This document shows, piece after piece, positions 1 to 6,228 of a stretch of 12,495 nt of DNA (its first letter is position 1; every line of letters begins with the position of its first letter). The notes below the pieces were generated by a model. It did not search any database. It saw only the letters and a program-made list of their open reading frames with translations, and was not told the DNA's origin. Position numbers and translations under genes: made by a program. The stretch covers positions 1 through 12,495 of the forward strand of contig JAGVLI010000572.1 of NCBI GenBank assembly GCA_020054355.1, given 5' to 3'. Source of the stretch: Planctomycetales bacterium. GTDB taxonomy: Bacteria > Planctomycetota > Planctomycetia > Gemmatales > Gemmataceae.

Positions 1-1
1 A

Positions 2-88
2 GCGCTGCGCAACTGGGCGCGCGACCTCGGGCCGCGCGGCCACGACCACGAAACCGGGCACGGCCTGGTGGTGCTGCCGAAGCCGTGA
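2..88 (+). CDS. C-terminal end of a truncated gene, possibly subtilisin-like (S8) peptidase
   Basis: Only the last 28 codons and the TGA stop lie in the window; the gene begins upstream of it. The visible tail reads ALRNWARDLGPRGHDHETG then HGLVVLPKP. The pattern of a small-residue helix, then a DLG-type turn, then G-x-D, then a G-x-G-L-V strand resembles the segment closing the catalytic domain of S8 subtilases, where the usual form is 'TA-DLG--G-D---G-G-V'. That assignment is inference from a short tail and no catalytic residue is visible. It converges with the minus-strand amidohydrolase gene, with a large hairpin between them. Any other protein with a similar tail would fit equally well. 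Confidence 0.5.
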   Translation, partial: ALRNWARDLGPRGHDHETGHGLVVLPKP

Positions 89-98
89 AGGGGCCAAA

Positions 99-147
99 GC
101 CGCTCGCGGCTTCGCACGAACATCGATGATGCGAAGCCGCGAGCGGC
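99..147. terminator. Perfect 18-bp inverted repeat between convergent genes
   Basis: Bases 99-116 and 130-147 are exact reverse complements (arm GCCGCTCGCGGCTTCGCA) around a 13-nt loop. The repeat lies 10 nt after the plus-strand stop at 88 and 14 nt beyond the minus-strand stop at 162. That is where a shared bidirectional terminator would sit. There is no long T-run on either side, so it is either a U-poor terminator or a Rho-assisted hairpin. The position and perfect pairing are seen; the function is inferred. Confidence 0.6.
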
Positions 148-161
148 GATTGGACAGACTC

Positions 162-1889
162 TCACTTCTTCTCGTAAACCAGCTTCCCGCCGAGGTAAGT
201 CCGCAGGCACTGCGTATCCTTGATCGTCTCTTCCGGACAAGTGAGAATGTCCCGGTCCAGGACAATCAGGTCCGCGAGCTTGCCCTCTTCCAGCGAGCCG
301 GTCTTGTCTTCCAGGAACATCAGGTGGGCGTTGTTGATGGTGTAGAAGCGGATCGCTTGTTCGCGGCTCAGGGCTTCTTCCGGGTGCAGCCGGCCTTCGT
401 ACCACTTCGCCTTGCGAGTGATGGTCGTCTGCATGCCCAGGAACGGGTTATACGGGTTCACCGAGCGAAATGAGCCGATCTTCTGCATGTGGTCGGACCC
501 GCCGCCCGCGATGGCGCCCGCTTCAAAGAGGCTCTTGAGCGGCTGAAAGTAACGCAGCCGATCGTTGCCGAACTGGGCCGACAGCGTCCGGGCATCGAGG
601 TAGAGCCAGGCCGGCTGAATGTCCACCACCACGCCCAGCTTGGCGCACTTCTCGACCGCTTCCTTGCTCATGAAATTGGAATGCGTCAGGCAGGGGCGGG
701 TCTTGCGCACGTCCATCGACTTCGACAATTCCTCGTACACGTCCAGCAAGGTATGCACCGCGCCGTCGCCCACGGAGTGGGCCGTGTACTGCAAGCCGGA
801 CTCCACGGCGGCTTGCACGAAGCCCTGCAAGCGTTCCTTCGAGATGTAGAGCAAGCCCTGATACTTCGGGTCGTCGATGGAATAAATCTTGCTGACGCCC
901 CACGGCTGCCGCATGTAGGCGCTGCCCGTGAGCATCCCGCCGTCGAGATAGGTCTTGATGCCGATGATGCGCAGCATGGGGTCGGGCTTGCACAGGGGAT
1001 GCTCGGCGACCTTGCGAATGTTCTTCTGGATGTTCTCGACCGCGCCATCCCGATCGATGTGGTGCGAGATGGCGACGCGCAGGGTCAGCGCGTGCTTGCC
1101 GTGCAACTTCTGATACATGCCGATGGCCCCGCTGCCGGCGTCGCGATCGATGATGCCGGTCAGGCCGACGGCGTTGTAGTCCTTGAAAAGTTCGAGTTGC
1201 CGGGCGATGCGGTCGGCCTCGCTGGCTTCCCTGCCGCCCGACGACCCGGTGCGGACGTACCTTTCGTAGGTCCGGATGATGCCCGTCGGCTCGCCGGTCT
1301 TGGGGTCCTTCGGCACATGGGCGGCCTCGGCGGGCTTGAAGTCCTTGTCGATCTTGTTGGCCTGCAAGGCCAGGCTGTTGAGCGAGGCGTCCGGCCCGGT
1401 GGCGAAGATCACCGGATGTTTGGGGGCGGCGGCGTCGAGCTCGGCGCGGGTGGGATAGCGCTGCTCCTTCAGCCGGGTGATGAAAATCTGCCGCATCTTG
1501 ATCCAGGAGCCTTCCGGCACGACCTTGGTCCGCGCCCGGACGTAGTCAAGTACGTCCTCAATGGTTTCCATGTCCGGGATGACGTGATCGAACTCGTGCA
1601 TGGCCGCATCGGTGGGATGGACGTGCGAGTCGATCAGACCCGGCAATACCATCTTCCCGGCCAGGTCCACGACCTGAGTGGCAGCGCCCTTGGTCTTGAG
1701 CACGTCCTCATTGCTGCCGACCTTGAGCAACTTGTCGCCGCGGACGGCAACCGCCTGATGAATCGCGAACTTCTTGTCCACGCTGACGATCTTGCCGTTA
1801 TGCAGGATGAGGTCGGCATCCTGGGCGGCAGCGCTGGCGCACCAGCACAGCACAGCGCCGAGCAGCGCCGAAACGAGACGGCTATTCAT
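162..1889 (-). CDS. Exported amidohydrolase (YtcJ-like, Amidohydro_3 family)
   Basis: 575 residues, about the usual length for YtcJ/N-substituted-formamide-deformylase-type metal hydrolases. Residues 1-22 are a Sec signal peptide (hydrophobic LVSALLGAVLCWCASAAAQ, likely cut after AAAQ), so the enzyme should act outside the cytoplasm. A small beta-sandwich segment (about 25-82) leads into the TIM barrel. The first metal motif is H89-V-H91 in LPGLIDSHVH. K312 (IKTYLDGG) is a candidate bridging lysine, and H371 (AHSVGDGAV), H403 (THSNF) and D466 (GSDH) match the later metal/catalytic positions. The C-terminus ends with the family's LADLIVLDRDI strand. The substrate cannot be read from sequence; the family hydrolyses C-N bonds in amides, formamides or cyclic imides. 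A GGGAG Shine-Dalgarno lies 9 nt before the ATG. The 254 nt separating it from the next upstream gene suggest a separate transcript. Confidence 0.88.
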   Translation of the reverse strand: MNSRLVSALLGAVLCWCASAAAQDADLILHNGKIVSVDKKFAIHQAVAVRGDKLLKVGSNEDVLKTKGAATQVVDLAGKMVLPGLIDSHVHPTDAAMHEFDHVIPDMETIEDVLDYVRARTKVVPEGSWIKMRQIFITRLKEQRYPTRAELDAAAPKHPVIFATGPDASLNSLALQANKIDKDFKPAEAAHVPKDPKTGEPTGIIRTYERYVRTGSSGGREASEADRIARQLELFKDYNAVGLTGIIDRDAGSGAIGMYQKLHGKHALTLRVAISHHIDRDGAVENIQKNIRKVAEHPLCKPDPMLRIIGIKTYLDGGMLTGSAYMRQPWGVSKIYSIDDPKYQGLLYISKERLQGFVQAAVESGLQYTAHSVGDGAVHTLLDVYEELSKSMDVRKTRPCLTHSNFMSKEAVEKCAKLGVVVDIQPAWLYLDARTLSAQFGNDRLRYFQPLKSLFEAGAIAGGGSDHMQKIGSFRSVNPYNPFLGMQTTITRKAKWYEGRLHPEEALSREQAIRFYTINNAHLMFLEDKTGSLEEGKLADLIVLDRDILTCPEETIKDTQCLRTYLGGKLVYEKK

Positions 1890-2143
1890 GGAGGCAATCT
1901 CCCGGAGGCTAGACCACTCGCCCGAATGATGGCAGACGGTTGGACGGCGTCATGGTAAGGGATGGGGTGGGGACGTGCAACGAATTCCAAGAACGCGGCC
2001 ACCTTGTTGCGGGTGGGTGCCCAACCGACCGAACAGGCGGGGTCGCCACAGGCGCAACGGCCGGCACGTACGGCCGCAACGAGCCTTGTGCCCCTTGGAC
2101 GCGCCCCTGATGCGCCGCTCGTTTTTCTGTCGGCGGTCGTGCG

Positions 2144-2782
2144 CTAACCCAGCGCCCAAGTCAGCCATAAAGAGAGCCCAAAGGCCAGCTGCGTCGCGAT
2201 CCGCAATGACGTGCGCCGCATACCGCCGACCATGATCCAGTTGGCGTCCACCAGGGCGCGCTGCACTTCCGTGCCCACCTTTTTGCGTGGATTGATGAGG
2301 CCGAGCGACAACAGACGCACGGCGGGGCCCATCCAGGATTTCAGCCAGGATTCCGCCTGGTCCAGATCCACCTCCAAGGCAGCGCGATCGAAGTGGCCGA
2401 CGTCAAAGATGGCCTGGCCGTCCAGCAACAACATCAGCCCGCCCGAGAGGATCACCGCCAACAAGGGCAGCCAGTGTTCCCAGAGTTGCTCGAAGGTCAC
2501 CTCGGCAGGGGCCCACACCCAGTGAATGGCCACCGAGTTGCTCACCATGAGCACGAACGCCAGGCCGCTGGCCAGCAGGATCGGCCAACCCAGGAAAATG
2601 GTCCGGTGCTGGTTCACGAGTGCCAGCAGTCTCGGCCAGCGGCCCGGGCTGGCGCAGACGAGGCCGACAATGGCTTGATAGAGGCGAATGCGAATTCCGG
2701 TACTCAGGACAAACGCCAGCATCAGATACCAGTTGAACACGACAATCAAGTTCCGTGTTTCCAACCAAGTGAGCCAAATCAT
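2144..2782 (-). CDS. Hypothetical four-helix integral membrane protein
   Basis: 212 residues when started at the ATG preceded by AGGAG (2794-2798, 11 nt spacing). An in-frame ATG 23 codons upstream adds a proline/arginine-rich stretch with no ribosome site and is not preferred. Hydrophobic segments fall at about residues 11-30, 62-82, 104-121 and 194-211. The long loop between helices 3 and 4 (about 122-190) is charged (for example DRAALEVDLDQAESWLKSW, then PRKKVG) and is probably cytoplasmic. I do not recognise a family or catalytic motif. It is the last gene of the minus-strand envelope cluster, 93 nt after the receiver-like gene, and may be co-transcribed with it. Its role is unknown. Confidence 0.72.
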   Translation of the reverse strand: MIWLTWLETRNLIVVFNWYLMLAFVLSTGIRIRLYQAIVGLVCASPGRWPRLLALVNQHRTIFLGWPILLASGLAFVLMVSNSVAIHWVWAPAEVTFEQLWEHWLPLLAVILSGGLMLLLDGQAIFDVGHFDRAALEVDLDQAESWLKSWMGPAVRLLSLGLINPRKKVGTEVQRALVDANWIMVGGMRRTSLRIATQLAFGLSLWLTWALG

Positions 2783-2875
2783 GGACGCTCGTACTCCTGC
2801 AGGGCACGGGCGCGGCGCACTGTCGGCGCCTGCGCGGTCTGGCCTGCACAAGCCGCGAACCCCGTTTCACCTGAC

Positions 2876-3418
2876 CTATCCCTGTCCGCCATCGTCGCGC
2901 CAGCGATCTTCCGTTTGGGCGCGTTCGAGGTCGAGCGTGTGCCGGCCAGGTTGATTGCCCACTTGCGCGCGCACCAGCATGCTGGCCATTTCCTTGGCGT
3001 TGGCGGGCAGGAGCAGGCAACTGTCGGCGCCCGCCTTGAGCAGGTCGGGCACCAGGACCTTCCGCTCCGCCGGCACCAGGACCAGCAGCGGCGCGTGAGG
3101 CTGTCGTGCCGCATTGGGCCGGGAACGATGCAGCCCCAACGTTTTCGGCAGCGCTTCCTGGGAATCGGTCACGACTGGTGCTGCCCTCCCCAGGACGCCG
3201 CACGAAACGAGAAACCTGCACAATTCCAGGGTCTCCGCCGTTTCCCGGGTGGCGGCCAGGACCAGCAAGTCCACCGTTCCGGGATTCCAATCCTGCATGA
3301 GGGCGGTGGCGGTGGCGCCGTTGACTTCATCGATCGCGGCATCGGGCAGTGCCTCCCGGAGGCTGCTCAAGCTGTCCGGGTCGAGGTCGAACGCAATGGT
3401 TTTGGGTGAGATTGGCAT
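2876..3418 (-). CDS. Degenerate response-regulator receiver (pseudo-receiver) protein
   Basis: 180 residues from the chosen ATG. The fold pattern follows a CheY-like receiver. FDLDPDSLSSLREAL matches strand 1 and its acidic pair. VDLLVLAA occupies the strand-3 position, where the phosphorylated Asp should be, but is Ala here. APLLVLVP matches strand 4. GADSCLLLPANAKEMASML matches the final 'GAD-yl-KP' helix, with Leu in place of the conserved Lys. It therefore probably cannot be phosphorylated in the usual way; this is inference from visual alignment. The C-terminal 25 residues are polar and there is no DNA-binding domain. An alternative ATG at 3466 would overlap the glsB-like stop by 14 nt. 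Neither start has a strong ribosome site, and the shorter form begins right at the domain. Confidence 0.62.
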   Translation of the reverse strand: MPISPKTIAFDLDPDSLSSLREALPDAAIDEVNGATATALMQDWNPGTVDLLVLAATRETAETLELCRFLVSCGVLGRAAPVVTDSQEALPKTLGLHRSRPNAARQPHAPLLVLVPAERKVLVPDLLKAGADSCLLLPANAKEMASMLVRAQVGNQPGRHTLDLERAQTEDRWRDDGGQG

Positions 3419-3452
3419 CGGTTTTCTGGCCCTGGGCGGCACACGATCGTCC

Positions 3453-3740
3453 TCAGGGAGACGCATTCCGGTAACCGCCCAGGCTGCGCTGATAGGCGAA
3501 GCCCGCCCACAGCAAGATGGCCAGTGCAGCGCCGACGACCGACAGGCTCAGGTTGCCGGTGTGAAATTCGCTGTCCTGGGCCGGCCACAGGCTCCAAGAA
3601 ATGATGCCGCCGACCACGGCCCCGACGATGCCAACAAGCAGCGTGCCCAGGATGTCCAGCGGCCGCCGGCCGGGGTACAACAACCGCGCAGCCGCCCCGG
3701 TGAGTAAACCGAGGGCTGCGAATACCAGATATTTTTCCAT
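3453..3740 (-). CDS. GlsB/YeaQ/YmgE family stress-response membrane protein
   Basis: 95 residues, close to the 80-95 typical of this family (also annotated 'transglycosylase-associated protein'). Three hydrophobic helices are visible at about residues 3-21, 30-52 and 66-84. The family's small-residue Gly motifs are present: GLLTGAAARLL in helix 1 and the signature LLVGIVGAVVGG in helix 2. Family members are inner-membrane proteins induced by general stress or stationary phase; the biochemical role is not established. GGGGAG 5 nt before the ATG fixes the start well inside a much longer open frame. It lies upstream of the receiver-like gene and downstream of a 91-nt hairpin element. Confidence 0.85.
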   Translation of the reverse strand: MEKYLVFAALGLLTGAAARLLYPGRRPLDILGTLLVGIVGAVVGGIISWSLWPAQDSEFHTGNLSLSVVGAALAILLWAGFAYQRSLGGYRNASP

Positions 3741-3793
3741 CTTGATCTCCCCATGCGGACAATCATCGAGTTGCCATAACGCGGCGTCGTTTC

Positions 3794-3884
3794 CGAGCCG
3801 GCGCGAACGGAGTTCGGGGATCGTCTTCGGAACCGCCCGCTGCGCGGTTCGCACAACGGTCCCCGAACTCTTCGCGCCGGCTCG
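3794..3884. repeat. Nested 91-nt inverted repeat between minus-strand genes
   Basis: Three nested pairs are exact: 3794-3805 with 3873-3884 (CGAGCCGGCGCG), 3811-3820 with 3860-3869 (AGTTCGGGGA), and 3830-3836 with 3844-3850 (GAACCGC). Together they form one long, slightly bulged cruciform or RNA hairpin. It fills the gap between the stop at 3920 and the glsB-like start at 3740. There is no T-run after it. It could be a terminator, a processed mRNA structure, a small structured RNA or a REP/MITE-type element. The pairing is seen; the role is open. Confidence 0.65.
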
Positions 3885-3919
3885 CAAACCGGCCAAACCG
3901 GGACATCGACTCCAGCGGT

Positions 3920-4387
3920 TCAGGCGCCCTTCTCGAAGTCCCGATTTTGGTCGAGCGCTTCGATGTGGGTCGCCGCGTGCGGTTCTGCTGGCCCGGCGGT
4001 TACCCGAACCCGCATGCCGGCCTTGAGGTCCGCTGCCGTGCAGGCCTTGCCGTCGCAGGTCACCTGGACGTTGGAGGCGAGCTTGCGACTGTGTTCCTTG
4101 CCGTCCTTCGTGGTCAGCTTCAACTGGTCGCCGTTGACGCTGACGAACGTCCCTTCCGTATTCTTCTCGCCCGGCCCCGCAACCTGATCCTTGAACTGCC
4201 GTCCCAGGTCTTGCACGCTGCCCGCCGCGGACTTGCGGTCCTCGCGGAATTTTTCCGCGTCCACGGACAACGTGACGTTGGACTTGCCGTCGGCCTGGTC
4301 CGAACCAATGTGGAACCATCCCAGGTAGAAGCCCAGGCCAACGACGCCGATCCCGCTCACCACCAGCACGAACAGTAAACGTTGCAT
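3920..4387 (-). CDS. Membrane-anchored periplasmic protein with small beta-domain (DUF5666-like)
   Basis: 155 residues from the ATG preceded by AAGGAGAG with 4-nt spacing, a near-ideal ribosome site that rules out the in-frame ATG 14 codons upstream. Residues 3-24 form one N-terminal membrane anchor without a clear cleavage site. Residues 37-70 are a charged amphipathic stretch (VDAEKFREDRKSAAGSVQDL) that may be helical. Residues 78-145 look like a small beta-barrel of the 'G-v-SVdGdqLkLttkDGKeh ... DLKaGMrVrVt' kind, seen in DUF5666-type exported domains and common in planctomycete hypothetical proteins. C111 and C116 (CDGKAC) could form a disulfide outside the cytoplasm. Function unknown. 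It lies among other small envelope genes of the same strand. Confidence 0.72.
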   Translation of the reverse strand: MQRLLFVLVVSGIGVVGLGFYLGWFHIGSDQADGKSNVTLSVDAEKFREDRKSAAGSVQDLGRQFKDQVAGPGEKNTEGTFVSVNGDQLKLTTKDGKEHSRKLASNVQVTCDGKACTAADLKAGMRVRVTAGPAEPHAATHIEALDQNRDFEKGA

Positions 4388-4439
4388 CGAACTCTCCTTC
4401 GGAAAGGCGAACCGCCTGCGACGTGGCACGGAGTGCCTG

Positions 4440-4466
4440 GCCGGCTGGCGCGAGACGCCGGCCGGC
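4440..4466. repeat. GC-rich intercistronic hairpin
   Basis: Arms 4440-4450 (GCCGGCTGGCG) and 4456-4466 pair with one mismatch around a 5-nt loop. The hairpin lies just after the DUF3309 stop on the minus strand and before the next gene's ribosome site. It could be a weak terminator or an mRNA-stability structure. No U-tract follows. Confidence 0.45.
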
Positions 4467-4472
4467 GCTCGC

Positions 4473-4631
4473 TCAGATTCTGCCCATGAGCACCAGGATC
4501 AGCACGATCACCAGGACCAGTCCCAGCCCACCACTCGGGCCGCGGCCCCAACTGCGACTGTGCCCCCAGGTGGGCAGGGCGCCCAGGAGCAGCAGGATCA
4601 GGACAATAATCAGGATCATTCCCAGCGACAT
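4473..4631 (-). CDS. DUF3309 family small membrane protein
   Basis: 52 residues, the usual size of this family. It starts at the ATG preceded by GAGGAG with 6-nt spacing. The pattern is a hydrophobic helix (MILIIVLILLLLGALPTW), then a short polar loop with the family's 'LPTWGHSRSWG' turn, then a Gly-rich second helix (GGLGLVLVIVLILVLMG). DUF3309 proteins are short two-helix membrane proteins of unknown function. It is one of several such genes in this cluster and may be co-expressed with the genes on either side, although GC-rich hairpins lie in both gaps. The start lies well inside a longer open frame whose upstream part is Cys/Ser-rich and not credible as protein. Confidence 0.85.
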   Translation of the reverse strand: MSLGMILIIVLILLLLGALPTWGHSRSWGRGPSGGLGLVLVIVLILVLMGRI

Positions 4632-4661
4632 CGGAAACTCCTCACGACAAGTTGAGATACG

Positions 4662-4690
4662 CCGGCCGCCGCCGCGAACGTCGCGGCCGG
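4662..4690. repeat. GC-rich intercistronic hairpin
   Basis: 8-bp arms 4662-4669 (CCGGCCGC) and 4683-4690 (GCGGCCGG) are exact complements around a 13-nt loop that contains a competing CGCG/CGCG pair (4673-4676 with 4682-4685). It lies in the 139-nt gap between the 58-residue membrane protein gene and DUF3309. No U-tract follows on either strand, so it is at best a weak terminator or processing site. Confidence 0.4.
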
Positions 4691-4770
4691 GGGACTGCCT
4701 GGCGAAAGAGCGAGCTGTTTTCCTTGGCAGCGCGCCGAGGCCAGCGGCCCCGCGCCGATCAGGCGACCTG

Positions 4771-4947
4771 TCAGGCCTGGATCGGGAAGCCGAACAACTT
4801 CCAGCCCAGGAGGAACAGCAGGACGAACAGCAACAGGTTGCCGCCGAGCATGCCGTAGTTGCCGCCCCGGATGTCACTGCGGTTCCAGTAGAGGCCGAAG
4901 ATCAGCCAGAGGACCATCAGCAGCCAGAACACAAAACCGATTGTCAC
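4771..4947 (-). CDS. Small two-helix membrane protein, GTG start
   Basis: 58 residues, read from a GTG with GGAGGG 8 nt upstream. It is easily missed because of its length and non-ATG start. Residues 3-20 (IGFVFWLLMVLWLIFGLY) form one helix. A polar loop (WNRSDIRGGNYGMLGG) follows, and a second helix runs through NLLLFVLLFLLGWKLFGF to the end at PIQA. The Trp/Phe-rich helices with a charged loop are strong evidence of coding: the competing frames over this stretch are repetitive Ser/Cys or Gln/Glu strings. I do not recognise the family. It belongs to the run of tiny membrane proteins on this strand and is preceded by a terminator-like hairpin, so it may start its own transcript. Confidence 0.75.
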   Translation of the reverse strand: MTIGFVFWLLMVLWLIFGLYWNRSDIRGGNYGMLGGNLLLFVLLFLLGWKLFGFPIQA

Positions 4948-4961
4948 GACACGTCCCTCCG

Positions 4962-5013
4962 AAAAAAAGAAGCCGCACGACTATGGAAGTTCTCAGCCTC
5001 GCGCACCGTGCGG
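4962..5013 (-). terminator. Possible intrinsic terminator after the DUF1328 gene
   Basis: Read on the minus strand, CCGCACG (5013-5007) pairs with CGTGCGG (4979-4973). CTTC and seven Ts (4968-4962) follow. The 27-nt loop contains a further small hairpin near its start. The position, between the DUF1328 stop (5119) and the ribosome site of the next gene, fits a terminator separating two transcripts. The large loop makes this uncertain. Confidence 0.4.
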
Positions 5014-5118
5014 AGGCCGTTGTCCATTGAGATCGGTGTTGCCCAGGAATTTTCTCACGTTCCGGTACTCGACACTTTCGCCCCCCGCCCGGCAGCCGCC
5101 GTGGGTCTTTTTCACCTG

Positions 5119-5301
5119 TCAGGCCGATGAATCCTTGAACGCGTTCCGAAACATGCCGCCCATGAGGCACAGCACGGCGAGGACGAGCAAGATGACAGAC
5201 AGATACTGGGCGCCCTGCCAGGAGTAGTTCGCCACCCCGGCGAAGCCGAAGCAGGCAGCGACAAGCGCGAGGCCGAGAAGGACAAAGGCGAACCGCATCA
5301 T
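5119..5301 (-). CDS. DUF1328 family small membrane protein (YtjA-like)
   Basis: 60 residues with two hydrophobic helices: about 3-24 (FAFVLLGLALVAACFGFAG) and 33-50 (YLSVILLVLAVLCLMGGMF). The order 'R-a-l-L-ALva---GF-G-A', then a short loop, then an 'i-k-Ls-illv-lvl-lfgG' helix, is the DUF1328/YtjA signature, and the length matches. Members are inner-membrane proteins of unknown function, often next to stress genes. The first two codons are both ATG. GGGAG lies 9 nt before the first, so 5301 is used, but 5298 is equally possible. It follows csrA by 106 nt on the same strand. Confidence 0.82.
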   Translation of the reverse strand: MMRFAFVLLGLALVAACFGFAGVANYSWQGAQYLSVILLVLAVLCLMGGMFRNAFKDSSA

Positions 5302-5407
5302 GGTCCGGTACTCCCATGGAAAGACCCGGTTGGGGAACCTGGACGGCGGCGTCAGGCGCCTGTACCGGCCGCTGTGTCCCTGGCAGCCGGCAGAGAACTT
5401 GGTGAAA

Positions 5408-5635
5408 TCAAGGCGTCACAGGCGGCACAGGGCCTGCCGGGCGGACTGGCACGCCGGCGGCACGGACTTTTTCCCACACCTCGAAACGATGGACGGGAAC
5501 ATCCTTGTCGACCTCGAAGCCGAGTCTCACTCGGCCGCCGGCGATCTCGAGCACCGTGACCTTGAGCAGGCGCTCGAAGCCGATGGAGCCGCCCACGACG
5601 ACGGACTCCAGGTTTTTTCTCGTCAGCACCAGCAT
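5408..5635 (-). CDS. csrA: CsrA-type translational regulator with a loop insertion
   Basis: 75 residues, within the 60-80 range of CsrA. CsrA dimers bind GGA motifs in mRNA leaders and control translation or stability. Visible hallmarks are the N-terminal MLVLTRK strand with R6, the VTVLEIAGGRVRLGFEV core, and the RNA-contact motif VHRFEVW with R50. Compared with the usual 'GETLMIG-DEVTVTVL', this protein has SVVVGGSIGFERLLKVTVL, about six extra residues between strands 1 and 2. The last 15 residues are Pro/Val-rich and extend beyond the usual helix. AAAGGAG 8 nt before the ATG supports the start. It is 15 nt downstream of the MpsC/DUF2294 gene, so the two are probably one transcript. No fliW or flagellar gene is nearby. 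Confidence 0.85.
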   Translation of the reverse strand: MLVLTRKNLESVVVGGSIGFERLLKVTVLEIAGGRVRLGFEVDKDVPVHRFEVWEKVRAAGVPVRPAGPVPPVTP

Positions 5636-5650
5636 GTCTGCAGCTCCTTT

Positions 5651-6070
5651 TCACGAGGGAAGTTCCGGAGCAATGCCGCTCCAGGATTCGGCCGGCACGC
5701 CGCGGGCCAGCAGAAAGACCTGCACCACGGTGCCGGTCGAAAACACTTTCACGATGGTGCCAGTGCTCGGTTCGACCTCCGCGGTGGCCTCGCGGACCTC
5801 CACGCCGGTAATGCGCTTGATCTCCTCGCGCAGCGAACGGGCGGAATTCGCGAACAGTTCCCGATGAAACTCCTGCACCTGATAGGCCCCCGTCAGGGTC
5901 TTTGCCAGGGCCTTTTCCGCGGCCGACAACACGCCGTGCAGCGTGATGACCAGCGTCTCTTCGCTCAGGACCACGGTCACCGAATTGGGCGCGTGGCCCG
6001 TCAATTGCTCCTCGAACGCACTGGCCGCCCGGGCGATCTGTTGCGCCATGTTTGAATCGGAATTGGCCAT
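5651..6070 (-). CDS. MpsC/DUF2294 family protein (copy A)
   Basis: 139 residues from the ATG preceded by GAGGGA with 8-nt spacing; an in-frame ATG 13 codons upstream lacks this site and lies beside the leader hairpin. The domain covers about residues 8-130. FEEQLTGHAPNSVTVVLSEE is followed by TLVITLHGVLSAAEKALAK, then an Arg-bearing helix (ANSARSLREEIKRITGVEV) and a closing strand pair (GTIVKVFSTG). The 'L-i-L-GvLs-aE--L' and 'TGV-V' blocks are those of PF10057, named after MpsC of the Na+-translocating membrane-potential system. The protein is soluble, with no membrane segment, and no mpsA/mpsB genes are in the window, so a role in ion transport is not shown. It is the first gene of the minus cluster and sits opposite a second family member at 6423-6803. 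Confidence 0.8.
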   Translation of the reverse strand: MANSDSNMAQQIARAASAFEEQLTGHAPNSVTVVLSEETLVITLHGVLSAAEKALAKTLTGAYQVQEFHRELFANSARSLREEIKRITGVEVREATAEVEPSTGTIVKVFSTGTVVQVFLLARGVPAESWSGIAPELPS

Positions 6071-6107
6071 CCGCTTGGTCCCTCGTGGGCAACCGTCCTC
6101 GGTCGCC

Positions 6108-6164
6108 AAAAACGAAAAAAACCGACGTGGCGCCGCACCCTGGGGTGCGGCGCCACGTCGGTTT
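6108..6164 (-). terminator. Strong intrinsic terminator or attenuator in the leader of the mpsC-csrA genes
   Basis: A perfect 22-bp inverted repeat (6119-6140 and 6143-6164) closes on a 2-nt loop. On the minus strand it is followed by a U-run (complement of seven As at 6115-6121), then CG, then five more Ts (6112-6108). This is textbook terminator form for minus-strand transcription. No minus-strand gene ends upstream of it. It lies between the predicted minus promoter (6255-6282) and the first gene start (6070), so attenuation of that leader is the likeliest role. Confidence 0.8.
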
Positions 6165-6228
6165 ACTCGTTAACAGGCCCTCCGGCCTTGGCCGGGTTGC
6201 CCTTCACCTAGTTATCCGACGCGAATCA

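Noticed and set aside
489..1958. 489-residue open frame antisense to the amidohydrolase
   Set aside because: It results from high GC codon bias on the opposite strand. The composition is Gly/Ala/Val/His-rich with no domain, while the minus frame has a signal peptide and metal motifs.
1950..2168. Short frames on both strands in the gap before the amidohydrolase
   Set aside because: They are Arg/Pro-rich with no Shine-Dalgarno and overlap each other. I see nothing functional in 1890-2143.
4423..4451. GGCAC-GGA-GTGCC hairpin as a CsrA site
   Set aside because: The GGA loop is on the plus strand, while the genes here are transcribed from the minus strand, where the loop reads TCC.
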